Virus record (IMG/VR): IMGVR_UViG_3300020390_000002
Location: 1 to 64,000 of that record
Strand: one strand, 5' to 3'
Length of the DNA: 64,000 nucleotides
From: a virus
How positions within the stretch are numbered: the first letter of the stretch is position 1; every line of letters starts with the position of its first letter. This document shows positions 31,704-38,849 of this stretch, one piece after another. Made by a program: the position numbers and the translations under genes. The notes beneath the pieces were generated by a model, which was given only the letters and a program-made list of their open reading frames with translations, made no database searches and was not told the DNA's origin.

Positions 31704-31889
31704 TCAGCGGTCGTATCGTCCGGGTCGTCCGATCAGCGGGTGACGATGCTCGCGTCTGCGGCGATCTTCGAATTTCAGGCGACGCTCGCGACAGCGGCAG
31801 TCGCGGAACTCTTCGGCAAGGAGCGCTGCGGCCATGAAGGCGAGTATCACCACCGCGACCCAGAAGAACCAGGGTAGTAAGTCAGCCAT
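31704..31889 (-). CDS. Small membrane protein with Arg-rich tail
   Basis: A 61-residue protein: one transmembrane helix (residues 5-26) followed by a Cys-x-Cys and a strongly basic cytosolic tail (RERRLKFEDRRRREHR). It could anchor to the membrane and bind nucleic acid or phospholipid; the function is unknown. Confidence 0.6.
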   Translation of the reverse strand: MADLLPWFFWVAVVILAFMAAALLAEEFRDCRCRERRLKFEDRRRREHRHPLIGRPGRYDR

Positions 31890-31892
31890 GAG

Positions 31893-32072
31893 TCAGACCT
31901 CCGCGTAATAGTTGGCCCAGTCGGCGTCGTCCGACAGGGGTGCGCCGCTGCCGAGATCGTCGGCGTCGTCGTGCTCGGGAAAGAGCGTGTCCATATCCTC
32001 GTCCGAGAAATAGTAGCGGCCGTTGCTGCTTTCGCTCGGGCTCAGGTCAAGATCGAAGTGCTGAAGTGCCAT
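31893..32072 (-). CDS. Very acidic 59-residue protein
   Basis: Roughly a third of the residues are Asp or Glu, with aromatic residues (YYFSDEDMDTLFPEH). GAGAGGACGAC precedes the ATG. It is the first gene after an operator-controlled promoter, so it is likely early. Small acidic early proteins can mimic DNA and block host enzymes, but this is speculation for this sequence. Confidence 0.6.
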   Translation of the reverse strand: MALQHFDLDLSPSESSNGRYYFSDEDMDTLFPEHDDADDLGSGAPLSDDADWANYYAEV

Positions 32073-32103
32073 GTCGTCCTCTCGTTGTTTTAGCGACGAT
32101 TAA

Positions 32104-32133
32104 AGTATGTCAGCGCTGACTTACTACCTGCAA
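32104..32133 (-). promoter_or_regulatory. Promoter with operator in the spacer
   Basis: On the minus strand TTGCAG (32128-32133), 18 bases, CATACT (32104-32109). It has nearly the same sequence as the 30652 gene promoter. Confidence 0.7.
32107..32122. promoter_or_regulatory. Operator palindrome
   Basis: ATGTCAGCGCTGACTT within the promoter of the 32072 gene. Confidence 0.8.
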
Positions 32134-32140
32134 CACTTTT

Positions 32141-32242
32141 TTACGGCTTACGCGAGATCGCCAGGCGCTCCAGAAAACTGATCGCAATCCAGGCGACACC
32201 CGCGAGGCAGACGGCGAGGACGATGATGCCGATGACGCTCAT
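32141..32242 (-). CDS. 33-residue single-helix membrane peptide
   Basis: A hydrophobic helix (IGIIVLAVCLAGVAWIAI) followed by a basic end. The ATGA overlap with the 32239 gene shows it is translated as part of that operon. The function is unknown. Confidence 0.6.
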   Translation of the reverse strand: MSVIGIIVLAVCLAGVAWIAISFLERLAISRKP

Positions 32243-32421
32243 GTGCCCTGCTCCATCGTGTCGAAAGGCGCGCCGAGATTGGTCAGCAGTTCGGTGTCGT
32301 TGCTCTTGTCGAGCCAGTCCCGAATCGCTTGGCGCGCCTCGTCTGCGGTGATCTCGCCCTCTTTGCTGCCATTGACCAGCTCGAAGGCGAGCGTGAATGC
32401 GTGGTTGTATCGCTTGCTCAT
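32239..32421 (-). CDS. Hypothetical protein (YNHA family)
   Basis: A 60-residue protein beginning MSKRYNHAFTLAFELV, related to the N-terminus of the 29522 protein. The rest is helical (ADEARQAIRDWLDK). It overlaps its neighbours on both sides. Confidence 0.6.
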   Translation of the reverse strand: MSKRYNHAFTLAFELVNGSKEGEITADEARQAIRDWLDKSNDTELLTNLGAPFDTMEQGT

Positions 32422-32780
32422 GCCAGCGGCTCCCCTTTTGCGTCGCAGCCGAAGGCGCGCACCGCGATCTCCGCAGCTTCGGCGACGGCGTCCAGATCGA
32501 ACTCGTCGCCATGTCGCCCTTCCGTATAGGCGCGCGCCAGTGCCCGTGCAGCTTCGAGGGCATCCGCCAGGCTCTGCAGCCCATAGGTGGCGGTGATGTT
32601 GCCGTCGATGTCGGTGTTCTCGAGAACCGTCTCGCGGATCGGGCGACGGATCATGTTGTCGAAGTCGTTGGCGATAGCCTGGGCATTGGGGTAGTCAGCG
32701 CCCTCGAACGTGACCGCTCTTGCCGTATCCAGCGCCACGATCATGGCGTCGTGCCGGCTCTTCTGATTGGTGTCGCTCAT
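32418..32780 (-). CDS. Hypothetical early protein (family B)
   Basis: A 120-residue protein adjacent to and clearly paralogous with the 32777 protein: both share A-x-x-FEGADxP, a helix ending IR(R/K)PI, and the C-terminal AFGC(D/N)xxGEPLA. Tandem duplication is evident. The 22793 gene is a more distant member. Confidence 0.65.
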   Translation of the reverse strand: MSDTNQKSRHDAMIVALDTARAVTFEGADYPNAQAIANDFDNMIRRPIRETVLENTDIDGNITATYGLQSLADALEAARALARAYTEGRHGDEFDLDAVAEAAEIAVRAFGCDAKGEPLA

Positions 32781-33142
32781 GCCAGCGGCTCCCCTTCGGT
32801 GTTGCAGCCGAACGCTTCGCAGGCGATTTCACCCGCCCTGCACACCCAGTCGGTGTCGATGTGCTGGGTGTGGCGGGCGTCCAGATACAGCGCCAGCAGC
32901 GTTTCGCAGGCGCTGATCGCAGCCTGGAGATTGCACAGCTTGAGGTCGTGCATGCGCTCGTCGTCCTCGTCCCGCACTTCCACGCTGGCTTTCTCGATCG
33001 GCTTGCGGATCATGCCGCGGAAGTTCTCCGCGATGATCGGTGCGCCGGGCCAGTCGGCGCCCTCGAATGCGATTTCGCTCGCCGTGCCCAGCGCTTCGAG
33101 CATGGCTTCGCGCGAGGGGTTGTTGACTTGAATCTCGTTCAT
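32777..33142 (-). CDS. Hypothetical early protein (family B)
   Basis: A 121-residue paralogue of the 32418 protein and first gene of this operon. A diverged operator (33176-33191) lies 35 bases upstream. The function is unknown. Confidence 0.65.
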   Translation of the reverse strand: MNEIQVNNPSREAMLEALGTASEIAFEGADWPGAPIIAENFRGMIRKPIEKASVEVRDEDDERMHDLKLCNLQAAISACETLLALYLDARHTQHIDTDWVCRAGEIACEAFGCNTEGEPLA

Positions 33143-33175
33143 GGTGTTATTCCGTTGTCGTCGCGATTTGCGACA

Positions 33176-33191
33176 GGATCAGTACTGAGTC
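33176..33191. promoter_or_regulatory. Diverged operator palindrome
   Basis: GGATCAGTACTGAGTC keeps the ATCAGTACTGA centre, in the leader of the 33142 gene. Confidence 0.5.
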
Positions 33192-33226
33192 GGGGCGTGG
33201 CGTTGATAGCGATGGCAATCCGTCGC

Positions 33227-33676
33227 CTAGCAGTGCGCCTCGATGAAGTCCGCTATCTGGGTGAACTTCAAGCCGCTATCGTTCATCCTTGTCAGGCACG
33301 TCACGTCGTCGTCTCTGCCCAGGAAGTGGAACATCGTGATGGCCGCTCGTCTCTGATCTTCGTTGAGTGCGCCCGCAAGGTGGAAGTCCGGGTCATCTCG
33401 GAACTCCGCTATCTTCCGGTCGGCATCTTCGAGAACCATCGTCTCGCTCGCGACCGATTCGGGCAGCAGGGTCTCGCCGTCCAGGTAATTGATGCCGTCC
33501 CAGGTATTTCCGGTTTTCTGTGCATGGAGATCGCACAGGACACCCAGGCAGCAATAGCCCATAACCTCTGTGCGGTCGTCAGGGTCGAATCGGCGCAGCT
33601 GCCCGTCGATCTGCTCGTAGGCGCCGCTGCGGAGAGCGGCGACGAGCTCGGTTTTGTAGGGTTCGATCAACTTCAT
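33227..33676 (-). CDS. Hypothetical phage protein with CCLGVLCDL motif
   Basis: A 149-residue protein with the segment GYCCLGVLCDLHA near residue 40, a motif found in many uncharacterised phage proteins. AGGAGCACG precedes the ATG at 33676. Its promoter is of class 2 (TATAAG, 17 bases, AATAAT on the minus strand, 33705-33733). Confidence 0.65.
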   Translation of the reverse strand: MKLIEPYKTELVAALRSGAYEQIDGQLRRFDPDDRTEVMGYCCLGVLCDLHAQKTGNTWDGINYLDGETLLPESVASETMVLEDADRKIAEFRDDPDFHLAGALNEDQRRAAITMFHFLGRDDDVTCLTRMNDSGLKFTQIADFIEAHC

Positions 33677-33704
33677 GGCGTGCTCCTTTGTTCTTGATCG
33701 GATC

Positions 33705-33733
33705 ATTATTGGATCGGGTCCGCGGCACTTATA
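33705..33733 (-). promoter_or_regulatory. Class 2 promoter (CCGCGGA spacer)
   Basis: On the minus strand AATAAT (33705-33710) with TGCCGCGGACCC in the 17-base spacer, like the promoters at 23197 and 27210. Confidence 0.5.
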
Positions 33734-33742
33734 GCGATGGCG

Positions 33743-34165
33743 CTAGAAGCCCTTCGCCCGCAGTCTTTTCGCCAGGTCTCGCATATCTGCCTTGAATTCT
33801 TCGGGGTCTACCGCGTAAGGGGTTGGGCGGAAATCCCACTCACTGGCTAGCTCGGGCGTCCACTCCACGCCGAAATTCATCAGCCCGTCAGCGACCTCGC
33901 CGCATCGAAAGTCATCCAGCGCCCCCAGGCGCTTAGCAGTGCGGCCCGAGAAATTACCGGGATGCTTGTCGCTACCCACTGGGGACTTGAGGGTCTTGGC
34001 CATGACGGCGCCGGCGAAGCAGACCGCGCAGTGGTTTCCACTCAAGGGCTCGTGCCAGGTGCTCATGTCGATCCGATAACGAGGATCGGCCTCGACGAAC
34101 TCAAGATCGGCCAGTGCGACTTCGATCACGTCAGAGGGCAGGTTGGGCAGTAAGCGCTTGGGCAT
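33743..34165 (-). CDS. Hypothetical protein (family D)
   Basis: A 140-residue paralogue of the 30200 protein, sharing P-N-(I/L)PS(E/D)(L/V)I, VALADL, CFAGAVMAKTL and a terminal DLAKRL helix. AGGAGG lies close to the ATG. The function is unknown. Confidence 0.65.
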   Translation of the reverse strand: MPKRLLPNLPSDVIEVALADLEFVEADPRYRIDMSTWHEPLSGNHCAVCFAGAVMAKTLKSPVGSDKHPGNFSGRTAKRLGALDDFRCGEVADGLMNFGVEWTPELASEWDFRPTPYAVDPEEFKADMRDLAKRLRAKGF

Positions 34166-34182
34166 AAATCCTCCTTGAACGG

Positions 34183-34422
34183 CTACCAGCCGTTGGTGTC
34201 TCGGCAGTGGTTGTGGCAGGGGCAGGTGTCGTCCTCGATGCGGAACTGGGCCTGCCAGAACGTGTGCTTGCCGCCGACCCAGGTGAAGGCGTCCTGCTGC
34301 TGTCCACAACGGCGGCAGTAGCGGCGATAAGGGTTGCGCTTGTCGTAGGCGAACAGCGGCTTGCGGGTGAGCCACCACAGCATCACCAGCGCGATCGCCA
34401 GCAGAACGATCAGGCGAATCAC
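34183..34422 (-). CDS. Membrane-anchored zinc-ribbon protein
   Basis: A 79-residue protein with an N-terminal transmembrane helix (IRLIVLLAIALVMLWWL), then C-x2-C (CRRC) and C-x-C (CPCHNHC) that could form one zinc site. The start is GTG at 34422, overlapping the stop of the 34419 gene. Confidence 0.6.
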   Translation of the reverse strand: MIRLIVLLAIALVMLWWLTRKPLFAYDKRNPYRRYCRRCGQQQDAFTWVGGKHTFWQAQFRIEDDTCPCHNHCRDTNGW

Positions 34423-34769
34423 TTCTGATACCCGATATGACCCGCACAGCGCATGGCGCGATGCAGCACCTGAGTCAACGAGGGATCGAGGTCCGGGCGC
34501 AGCGCCCATTGCCCGACGAGCTGGCACCCTTCGACGAGCCAGTCTTCGATACTGCTGGCCATTTCATAGGCCATGACAAAGCGGGCGATGTCGTCGTCGG
34601 GCATGTGGTCGCTCATGTCCGTGTAATGCCAGGCGACACATTGGGCCGCCGCGATCTTGATCAGGTGAGCGACATCGCCCGCCTTTGGCATCGCTTCGAT
34701 ATAGAAGCCGTAGCCCAGCGGATAGCGGCGCCCGGTGTGTTCCATGCAGTCCTTTGCGGTGATACTCAT
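34419..34769 (-). CDS. Hypothetical protein (family E)
   Basis: A 116-residue helical protein. The TGRRYPLGYGFYIEAMP start and the ARFVMAYEMASSIEDWLVEGCQLV helix recur in the 34780 protein, so the two are tandem paralogues. AGGAGAC lies before the ATG. Confidence 0.65.
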   Translation of the reverse strand: MSITAKDCMEHTGRRYPLGYGFYIEAMPKAGDVAHLIKIAAAQCVAWHYTDMSDHMPDDDIARFVMAYEMASSIEDWLVEGCQLVGQWALRPDLDPSLTQVLHRAMRCAGHIGYQK

Positions 34770-34779
34770 GAGGTCTCCT

Positions 34780-35250
34780 TCAGGCGCTCTTGGCGAGCGG
34801 CGATTTCTTGAATCGAGGGTCGTCCGGATACATGCGCAAGCTGCTGCGCGTGCGCAGCCCGGCGAGCCCCGGCAGGCTCGGACTCGGGGTGTAGTTGCTG
34901 AGAAAATCGGGGTGCCCGCATCTGCCGAGCATCGACTTGATCTGGTGCGCGATGTTCCAGTCAGCCTTGCCCTGCTCGATGCGGCTGTAGATCAGCTGGC
35001 AGCATTCGATCATCCACCCGTAATCGTCCTTGGCGGTCTCGGAGGCGACGACGAATCGAGCCACGTCGAGATCCCCTGGCTGAGTCATGTCGTTGAAGAA
35101 CTGCTTGGCGACAACCCCGAAGGCGTCGCGCTGGAGCAGGTAGCGGTTCTCCCAGGCGCCGGGCATCTGATCGATGGCGAAGCCGTAGCCCGGCGGGTAT
35201 TTCCGTCCGGTCCTGGCAATGCAATCGGCGCTGGTGACGATTTCACTCAT
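34780..35250 (-). CDS. Hypothetical protein (family E)
   Basis: A 156-residue paralogue of the 34419 protein (TGRKYPPGYGFAIDQMP, ARFVVASETAKDDYGWMIECCQLI) with a 40-residue basic C-terminal extension. AGGACAC lies before the ATG. An operator lies about 40 bases upstream. Confidence 0.65.
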   Translation of the reverse strand: MSEIVTSADCIARTGRKYPPGYGFAIDQMPGAWENRYLLQRDAFGVVAKQFFNDMTQPGDLDVARFVVASETAKDDYGWMIECCQLIYSRIEQGKADWNIAHQIKSMLGRCGHPDFLSNYTPSPSLPGLAGLRTRSSLRMYPDDPRFKKSPLAKSA

Positions 35251-35288
35251 GTGGGTGTCCTGTTGTTTCGATAATTCATTGTCGCGCT

Positions 35289-35304
35289 AAGTCAGCGGTG
35301 ACTA
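35289..35304. promoter_or_regulatory. Operator palindrome
   Basis: AAGTCAGCGGTGACTA, in the leader of the 35250 gene. Confidence 0.7.
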
Positions 35305-35321
35305 CAGAATCGGCGCGCGGC

Positions 35322-35633
35322 TTATCCGTGCGCCGGGCGGATGCCGTGATCCGACAAAGCCTTTTGCGCCTCTTCGACCGACTGCATATAGCTGTCGTAC
35401 TCGCCGATCTCGTCGATCGTGGCGAACGAATACCACCAGCGGCCGTCGTCTCGACGCTGGGCATGACACAGCACGCCGTATTGATTGATCACGCCGATCT
35501 TCACGCCGACTCTGTTGTAGAGGTTGATCGAGCGCTTGAACGCCCGATAGGAGCCGACCACCTTCGGGTCGATGACATCGGCATCCTTCGGCTTGACCTG
35601 GTTGTAGAACCGCTTGCCGTTGAGTTCGATCAT
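35322..35633 (-). CDS. Hypothetical protein, 103 residues
   Basis: A basic beta-rich start (LNGKRFYNQVKP) and a DGRWWYSFATI segment, then a helix (SVEEAQKALSDHGIR) typical of small phage proteins. The ATG overlaps the stop of the 35630 gene. The function is unknown. Confidence 0.6.
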   Translation of the reverse strand: MIELNGKRFYNQVKPKDADVIDPKVVGSYRAFKRSINLYNRVGVKIGVINQYGVLCHAQRRDDGRWWYSFATIDEIGEYDSYMQSVEEAQKALSDHGIRPAHG

Positions 35634-35824
35634 GCTCGCACCTCCACTTCGTCGATCCAGCTCAGGGGTATGCGGAAGGCGCCGGTGATGACGTGCGCCT
35701 CCGCGCCCTTGCCCTTGACGCCTTCGCTGATGTAACCGCTGAACAGATAGCCCTGCGGGTCGCGGTAGCGGATCAGCGCGCGCGAACCCGCGACATAGGC
35801 TGCGTTGAACTTGGCCAGCGTCAT
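35630..35824 (-). CDS. Hypothetical small beta-barrel-like protein
   Basis: 64 residues with the look of a small barrel (SRALIRYRDPQGYLFSGYISEGVKGKG). Coupled to the genes on both sides by ATGA overlaps. Unknown. Confidence 0.6.
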   Translation of the reverse strand: MTLAKFNAAYVAGSRALIRYRDPQGYLFSGYISEGVKGKGAEAHVITGAFRIPLSWIDEVEVRA

Positions 35825-36216
35825 GCTGGCCGCTCGAAGCGATCAACGACACTAGCCTGCAACCCTTGCCCTCTCGCCAGCTCGCGCAGTTTCTGTGGCC
35901 ATTCGCAAACTTCACTGGCGTCGTGAACCATTTGCAGGCGGTGAATCAGCGAGGCGTGCTGAGTTGGCACGCGACCTTGAGCATGCAGCGTGGGCCAGAC
36001 CTTGCCCTCTTGAATCTGACACAACTCGCTGTCGGCGACGAAGCAGCCCGCCGCGCAGGCCAGTCCGTCGAGCGTCCGGTATCGGCAAAGATTGTGTCCC
36101 GCCCCGTCCGATTCTCGGCTCTTGGCGTTCTGGGTGAGGAGGTGCTCCGCTGCCTGGTCGAAGACCGCCTGAGCGGTGGCCTGGGGCAGCGTAGCGAGGG
36201 TGATTTTTTCGGCCAT
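35821..36216 (-). CDS. Hypothetical protein, 131 residues
   Basis: A helical protein with a centre containing CAAGCFVADSELC, whose Cys residues might bind metal. AGGAGACCGTC precedes the ATG. The family is not recognised, though the G-x-x-CLYRT-x-x-G-x-x-CA-x-G-C-F pattern occurs in other phage proteins. Confidence 0.6.
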   Translation of the reverse strand: MAEKITLATLPQATAQAVFDQAAEHLLTQNAKSRESDGAGHNLCRYRTLDGLACAAGCFVADSELCQIQEGKVWPTLHAQGRVPTQHASLIHRLQMVHDASEVCEWPQKLRELARGQGLQASVVDRFERPA

Positions 36217-36225
36217 GACGGTCTC

Positions 36226-36312
36226 CTAGTAGAGAGCTTCGAGAAAATCCCCGAAGCCCAGGAAGTCGAGAGCAAGGATGGTGAGTGCGATGAAAACGAC
36301 GAATACCTTCAT
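36226..36312 (-). CDS. 28-residue membrane peptide
   Basis: A hydrophobic helix (VFVVFIALTILALDFLGF) with a short tail. The ATG overlaps the stop of the 36309 gene (ATGA), the coupling used throughout this operon, so it is likely translated. Confidence 0.55.
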   Translation of the reverse strand: MKVFVVFIALTILALDFLGFGDFLEALY

Positions 36313-36881
36313 GCCGGATCGATCGCCTCCGGCGTGCGGATGCCGCCTTTCAAGCCATAGATTTCGTTCACCAGGTTGATCGCCTGCTTCCACTCGCTCC
36401 AGTCGCCATCCGATCTGATCGTCCAGCAGCCGGGTGCCTCGTTCTCGCAGACCAGCAGCAGCGCGCAGACCAGCAGGTCGTAGGGCTTGCGTGCGGTCTT
36501 GCAGAAGTTGAAGATCCCCTCGCCCGACTTGAAGGCGTCCTCCTGCCAGTCTTCCGGCGTGCAGGTGCGCTCCAAGAGCATCGTTTCGTGGCCGAGATCG
36601 GCTTCACCGCCGCCGTCGGCAGGTTCGCAGCCGTTGAATAGAATCATCGACTCGGTGCTCACGAAGGTGTGCTCTATCGTGCTGTTCTTCGACGCCACTT
36701 TGAACACGCCTTCGGTTTCGCCTTGAGCGTCGATAGCCAGCGGGTCCTCCTCGTGATAGCCGCCCGCCGTGCCGGTGAACTCGGGTGCGCGATGAGCGCA
36801 TTGCAGGAACTTGGCCCGGATCGCGTCCCACTGCTCGTCGGTGGGCGCCTTGTGCCATCTGAAGTAGTGCGTGTAGCCCAT
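36309..36881 (-). CDS. Hypothetical phage protein (MGYTHY family)
   Basis: A 190-residue protein that begins MGYTHYF and includes an E-T-M-x-L segment and FCKTARKPYD; such proteins are widespread in phages and uncharacterised. AGGAGG precedes the ATG by eight bases. First gene of an operator-controlled operon. Confidence 0.7.
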   Translation of the reverse strand: MGYTHYFRWHKAPTDEQWDAIRAKFLQCAHRAPEFTGTAGGYHEEDPLAIDAQGETEGVFKVASKNSTIEHTFVSTESMILFNGCEPADGGGEADLGHETMLLERTCTPEDWQEDAFKSGEGIFNFCKTARKPYDLLVCALLLVCENEAPGCWTIRSDGDWSEWKQAINLVNEIYGLKGGIRTPEAIDPA

Positions 36882-36900
36882 ATTGTTGTAACCTCCTGTT

Positions 36901-36916
36901 AAGTCAGCGTTTACTT
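36901..36916. promoter_or_regulatory. Operator palindrome
   Basis: AAGTCAGCGTTTACTT lies between an AATAAT -10-like element (36916-36921) and the ribosome site of the 36881 gene, close to the expected transcript start. Confidence 0.65.
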
Positions 36917-36945
36917 ATTATTTCAGACGCAAAGCGGCTGTTCGA

Positions 36946-37350
36946 CTACAGGTCCTGGGACGCCATTATCGTGACCACTACCTCGCCCTCGTCGCCGGGG
37001 CCGACGTTCACGAACACGCGGTTAAGCTCAATCTCCTGGTCCGGATACCTCAGCGCCGGAACCTCGAACTCCAGGTCGCCTGAAACCGGCTTGTCCCTGG
37101 TCGCAAGCATGTGGCGCATGGCCTCATGCAGCAGTATGTATTCGCGCGCGGTCTCGTAGCCCAGGCGTTCCATCGGCTCCTCGCTCGGCCAGGCGACGTT
37201 CTCGTTCCAGCAGTTGATGGCGATTGCCACCGGCACCTTGAAGCCCATCGCAGCGGCGCCATCGGTGACGTCTTTCAGGACGCCATCCTCGAGGGCTTGC
37301 GCCCTAGAGTAGGTGAAGATCGGCTCGCCGAAGATGTCGTCCATGCTCAT
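36946..37350 (-). CDS. DUF6573-like hypothetical protein
   Basis: A 134-residue protein with FTYSRAQALEDGVLKDVT near the start and GFKVPVAIAINCW, which I recall as the pattern of a plasmid and phage family of unknown function. It overlaps the 37347 gene stop. The name is given from memory. Confidence 0.6.
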   Translation of the reverse strand: MSMDDIFGEPIFTYSRAQALEDGVLKDVTDGAAAMGFKVPVAIAINCWNENVAWPSEEPMERLGYETAREYILLHEAMRHMLATRDKPVSGDLEFEVPALRYPDQEIELNRVFVNVGPGDEGEVVVTIMASQDL

Positions 37351-38105
37351 GCCGCCACCTTCTGCGACAGCTTCTGGGTCAGCGGGTGATCGCGCTCGAT
37401 AGTGAACTCGCCCCGGACGCCGGTCGGCTTGAGCATGCCCACCGTCACGAGCAGCCCCTTGAGCTGACCCGCCTGGGCATTCGCGGTGCCGGGCCGATAG
37501 CCGTTGTCCGCATAGACCTGCTTGAGGTCGACCATGTGGACGATGCCGCTGTCCTTCGCGAGCGCGGTGTCGATGGCGAGCTCGGTGTAGCGCGAGAGCT
37601 TCGCGCCGGACACCAGGTGCTGCACGAGATTGACCGCCTTGTCCTGGGTCTTCTTCGGCAGATCGCTGAGCCGGTCGAGCAAGATGGCGGTGCGCTCCTG
37701 GCGGCCCGCATCATCCAGCGCCGTGAGGTCCAACACGCCCTCGCCTGCCAACGGCGGCCCCACAAGCGTGAGCTGACCGTCCTTGACGAGTTCGCCGACA
37801 CGCGCGCTGACGGTCGCACCCGGCGCGCGGGGCGCGCGCTTCGCCTTCGGCGCAGCAGCCGCTTCCGACTTGACGGCGACTTCGGTGAGTGCGTCCGGGT
37901 TGTCTTCGAGCTGCTTGGCGTAGACCTCGTGGCGCATTTCGTCGCTGGCGATCGCCTTCTCGAGGGTCTGCATGTTCTCGCTGGAATCGGCGAGCATGGC
38001 TTCGATCTCGTCGGCGATGTCGCCACGAGCGTCTTCCGCGGCGTCGATTTCGCTGAGCGCCGCGTCCAGATCGAAGTTGTCGTCGAGGCTGATTTCTTCT
38101 TTCAT
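37347..38105 (-). CDS. Acidic protein with C-terminal winged-helix-like domain (family A)
   Basis: A 252-residue protein: an acidic N-terminal 80 residues, an Ala/Lys/Pro linker, then a helical part and a C-terminal domain (VHMVDLKQVYADNGY, then QLKGLLVTVGMLKPTGVRGEFTI) matching the proteins at 19699 and 30794. It is the longest member. AGGAGG lies five bases before the ATG. The promoter upstream is strong with the operator at the transcript start, so the protein may be autoregulated if it is a DNA binder. Confidence 0.62.
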   Translation of the reverse strand: MKEEISLDDNFDLDAALSEIDAAEDARGDIADEIEAMLADSSENMQTLEKAIASDEMRHEVYAKQLEDNPDALTEVAVKSEAAAAPKAKRAPRAPGATVSARVGELVKDGQLTLVGPPLAGEGVLDLTALDDAGRQERTAILLDRLSDLPKKTQDKAVNLVQHLVSGAKLSRYTELAIDTALAKDSGIVHMVDLKQVYADNGYRPGTANAQAGQLKGLLVTVGMLKPTGVRGEFTIERDHPLTQKLSQKVAA

Positions 38106-38121
38106 TTTACCTCCTGCGTGT

Positions 38122-38137
38122 AAGTCAGTGCTGAGTC
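38122..38137. promoter_or_regulatory. Operator palindrome in the leader
   Basis: AAGTCAGTGCTGAGTC lies about 15-30 bases downstream of the -10 of the 38105 gene promoter. Confidence 0.7.
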
Positions 38138-38151
38138 ATTACTCGAATCGA

Positions 38152-38180
38152 ATTATGTGCGATCCGATACGGCATGACAA
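38152..38180 (-). promoter_or_regulatory. Sigma70-type promoter
   Basis: On the minus strand TTGTCA (38175-38180), 17 bases, CATAAT (38152-38157). Confidence 0.72.
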
Positions 38181-38195
38181 TAGCTGGGAGCGGCT

Positions 38196-38693
38196 TTAGT
38201 AACGCTCGGTCTTGCTCCACAGGCCCCAGGCCAGCAGCTGCCCGGCGCAGGCATCATTGGCGCGCTCGTGCAGTTCGTCGGAGCGGATCGGACGCGGCAG
38301 CGTGAACACGGCGCGCGTCATGTTTTCCCGCATCTCGAGGTTCTTGGCGCTGGCCCGCTCGATGCCCGGCACGGTCTTGTAATACTCGCGTATCTCGGCC
38401 TCGCTCATGCCGCCGTTGATGAAGCCTGCGACCTCTTCGGCGTGCTCGCTGAACACGCGGCAGACGTAGAGATTCTCGGCGCCGGAGAAGTATGGGTGGT
38501 CGTAGTCGGCCAGCAGCGGCTGGGGTGCGTCGGGTGACGGCTGGTCAAAGGCGACGGCTTGAACCGACGGCTGCTCTTTGACATCGCTGGCCGTATCCAC
38601 GGCCTCGCCCTGGGTCACGGCATAGGCGGTCAGCGCGCTGCCGCAGATGATGCCGGCACTCAGCGCGCCAGTGATCAGGATGGTTTTCTTCAT
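38196..38693 (-). CDS. Exported or membrane-anchored hypothetical protein
   Basis: A 165-residue protein with a signal-like N-terminus (KKTILITGALSAGIICGSA, ALTAYA at the possible cleavage site), then a Pro/Asp-rich linker and a helical domain with two Cys. The mature part is likely periplasmic. The function is unknown; superinfection exclusion is a possibility. Confidence 0.6.
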   Translation of the reverse strand: MKKTILITGALSAGIICGSALTAYAVTQGEAVDTASDVKEQPSVQAVAFDQPSPDAPQPLLADYDHPYFSGAENLYVCRVFSEHAEEVAGFINGGMSEAEIREYYKTVPGIERASAKNLEMRENMTRAVFTLPRPIRSDELHERANDACAGQLLAWGLWSKTERY

Positions 38694-38773
38694 GTGGCCC
38701 CCTATGCTGTGAATGGACGATTTATTAGATAACGTCCGCAGCGGCGCGTCTATATTCGGCAGAGGCCAGGCAT

Positions 38774-38800
38774 AAAAAAGCCGGCCCCATAAGGGCCGGC
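38774..38800 (-). terminator. Rho-independent terminator
   Basis: GCCGGCCC / GGGCCGGC stem, 5-base loop and TTTTTTAT tail on the minus strand. It ends the operon that starts at 41564. Confidence 0.85.
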
Positions 38801-38849
38801 AATCACACTACTCAGCACGAGTAGAGAATAGCCGCTGTCAGCGTGCGCT

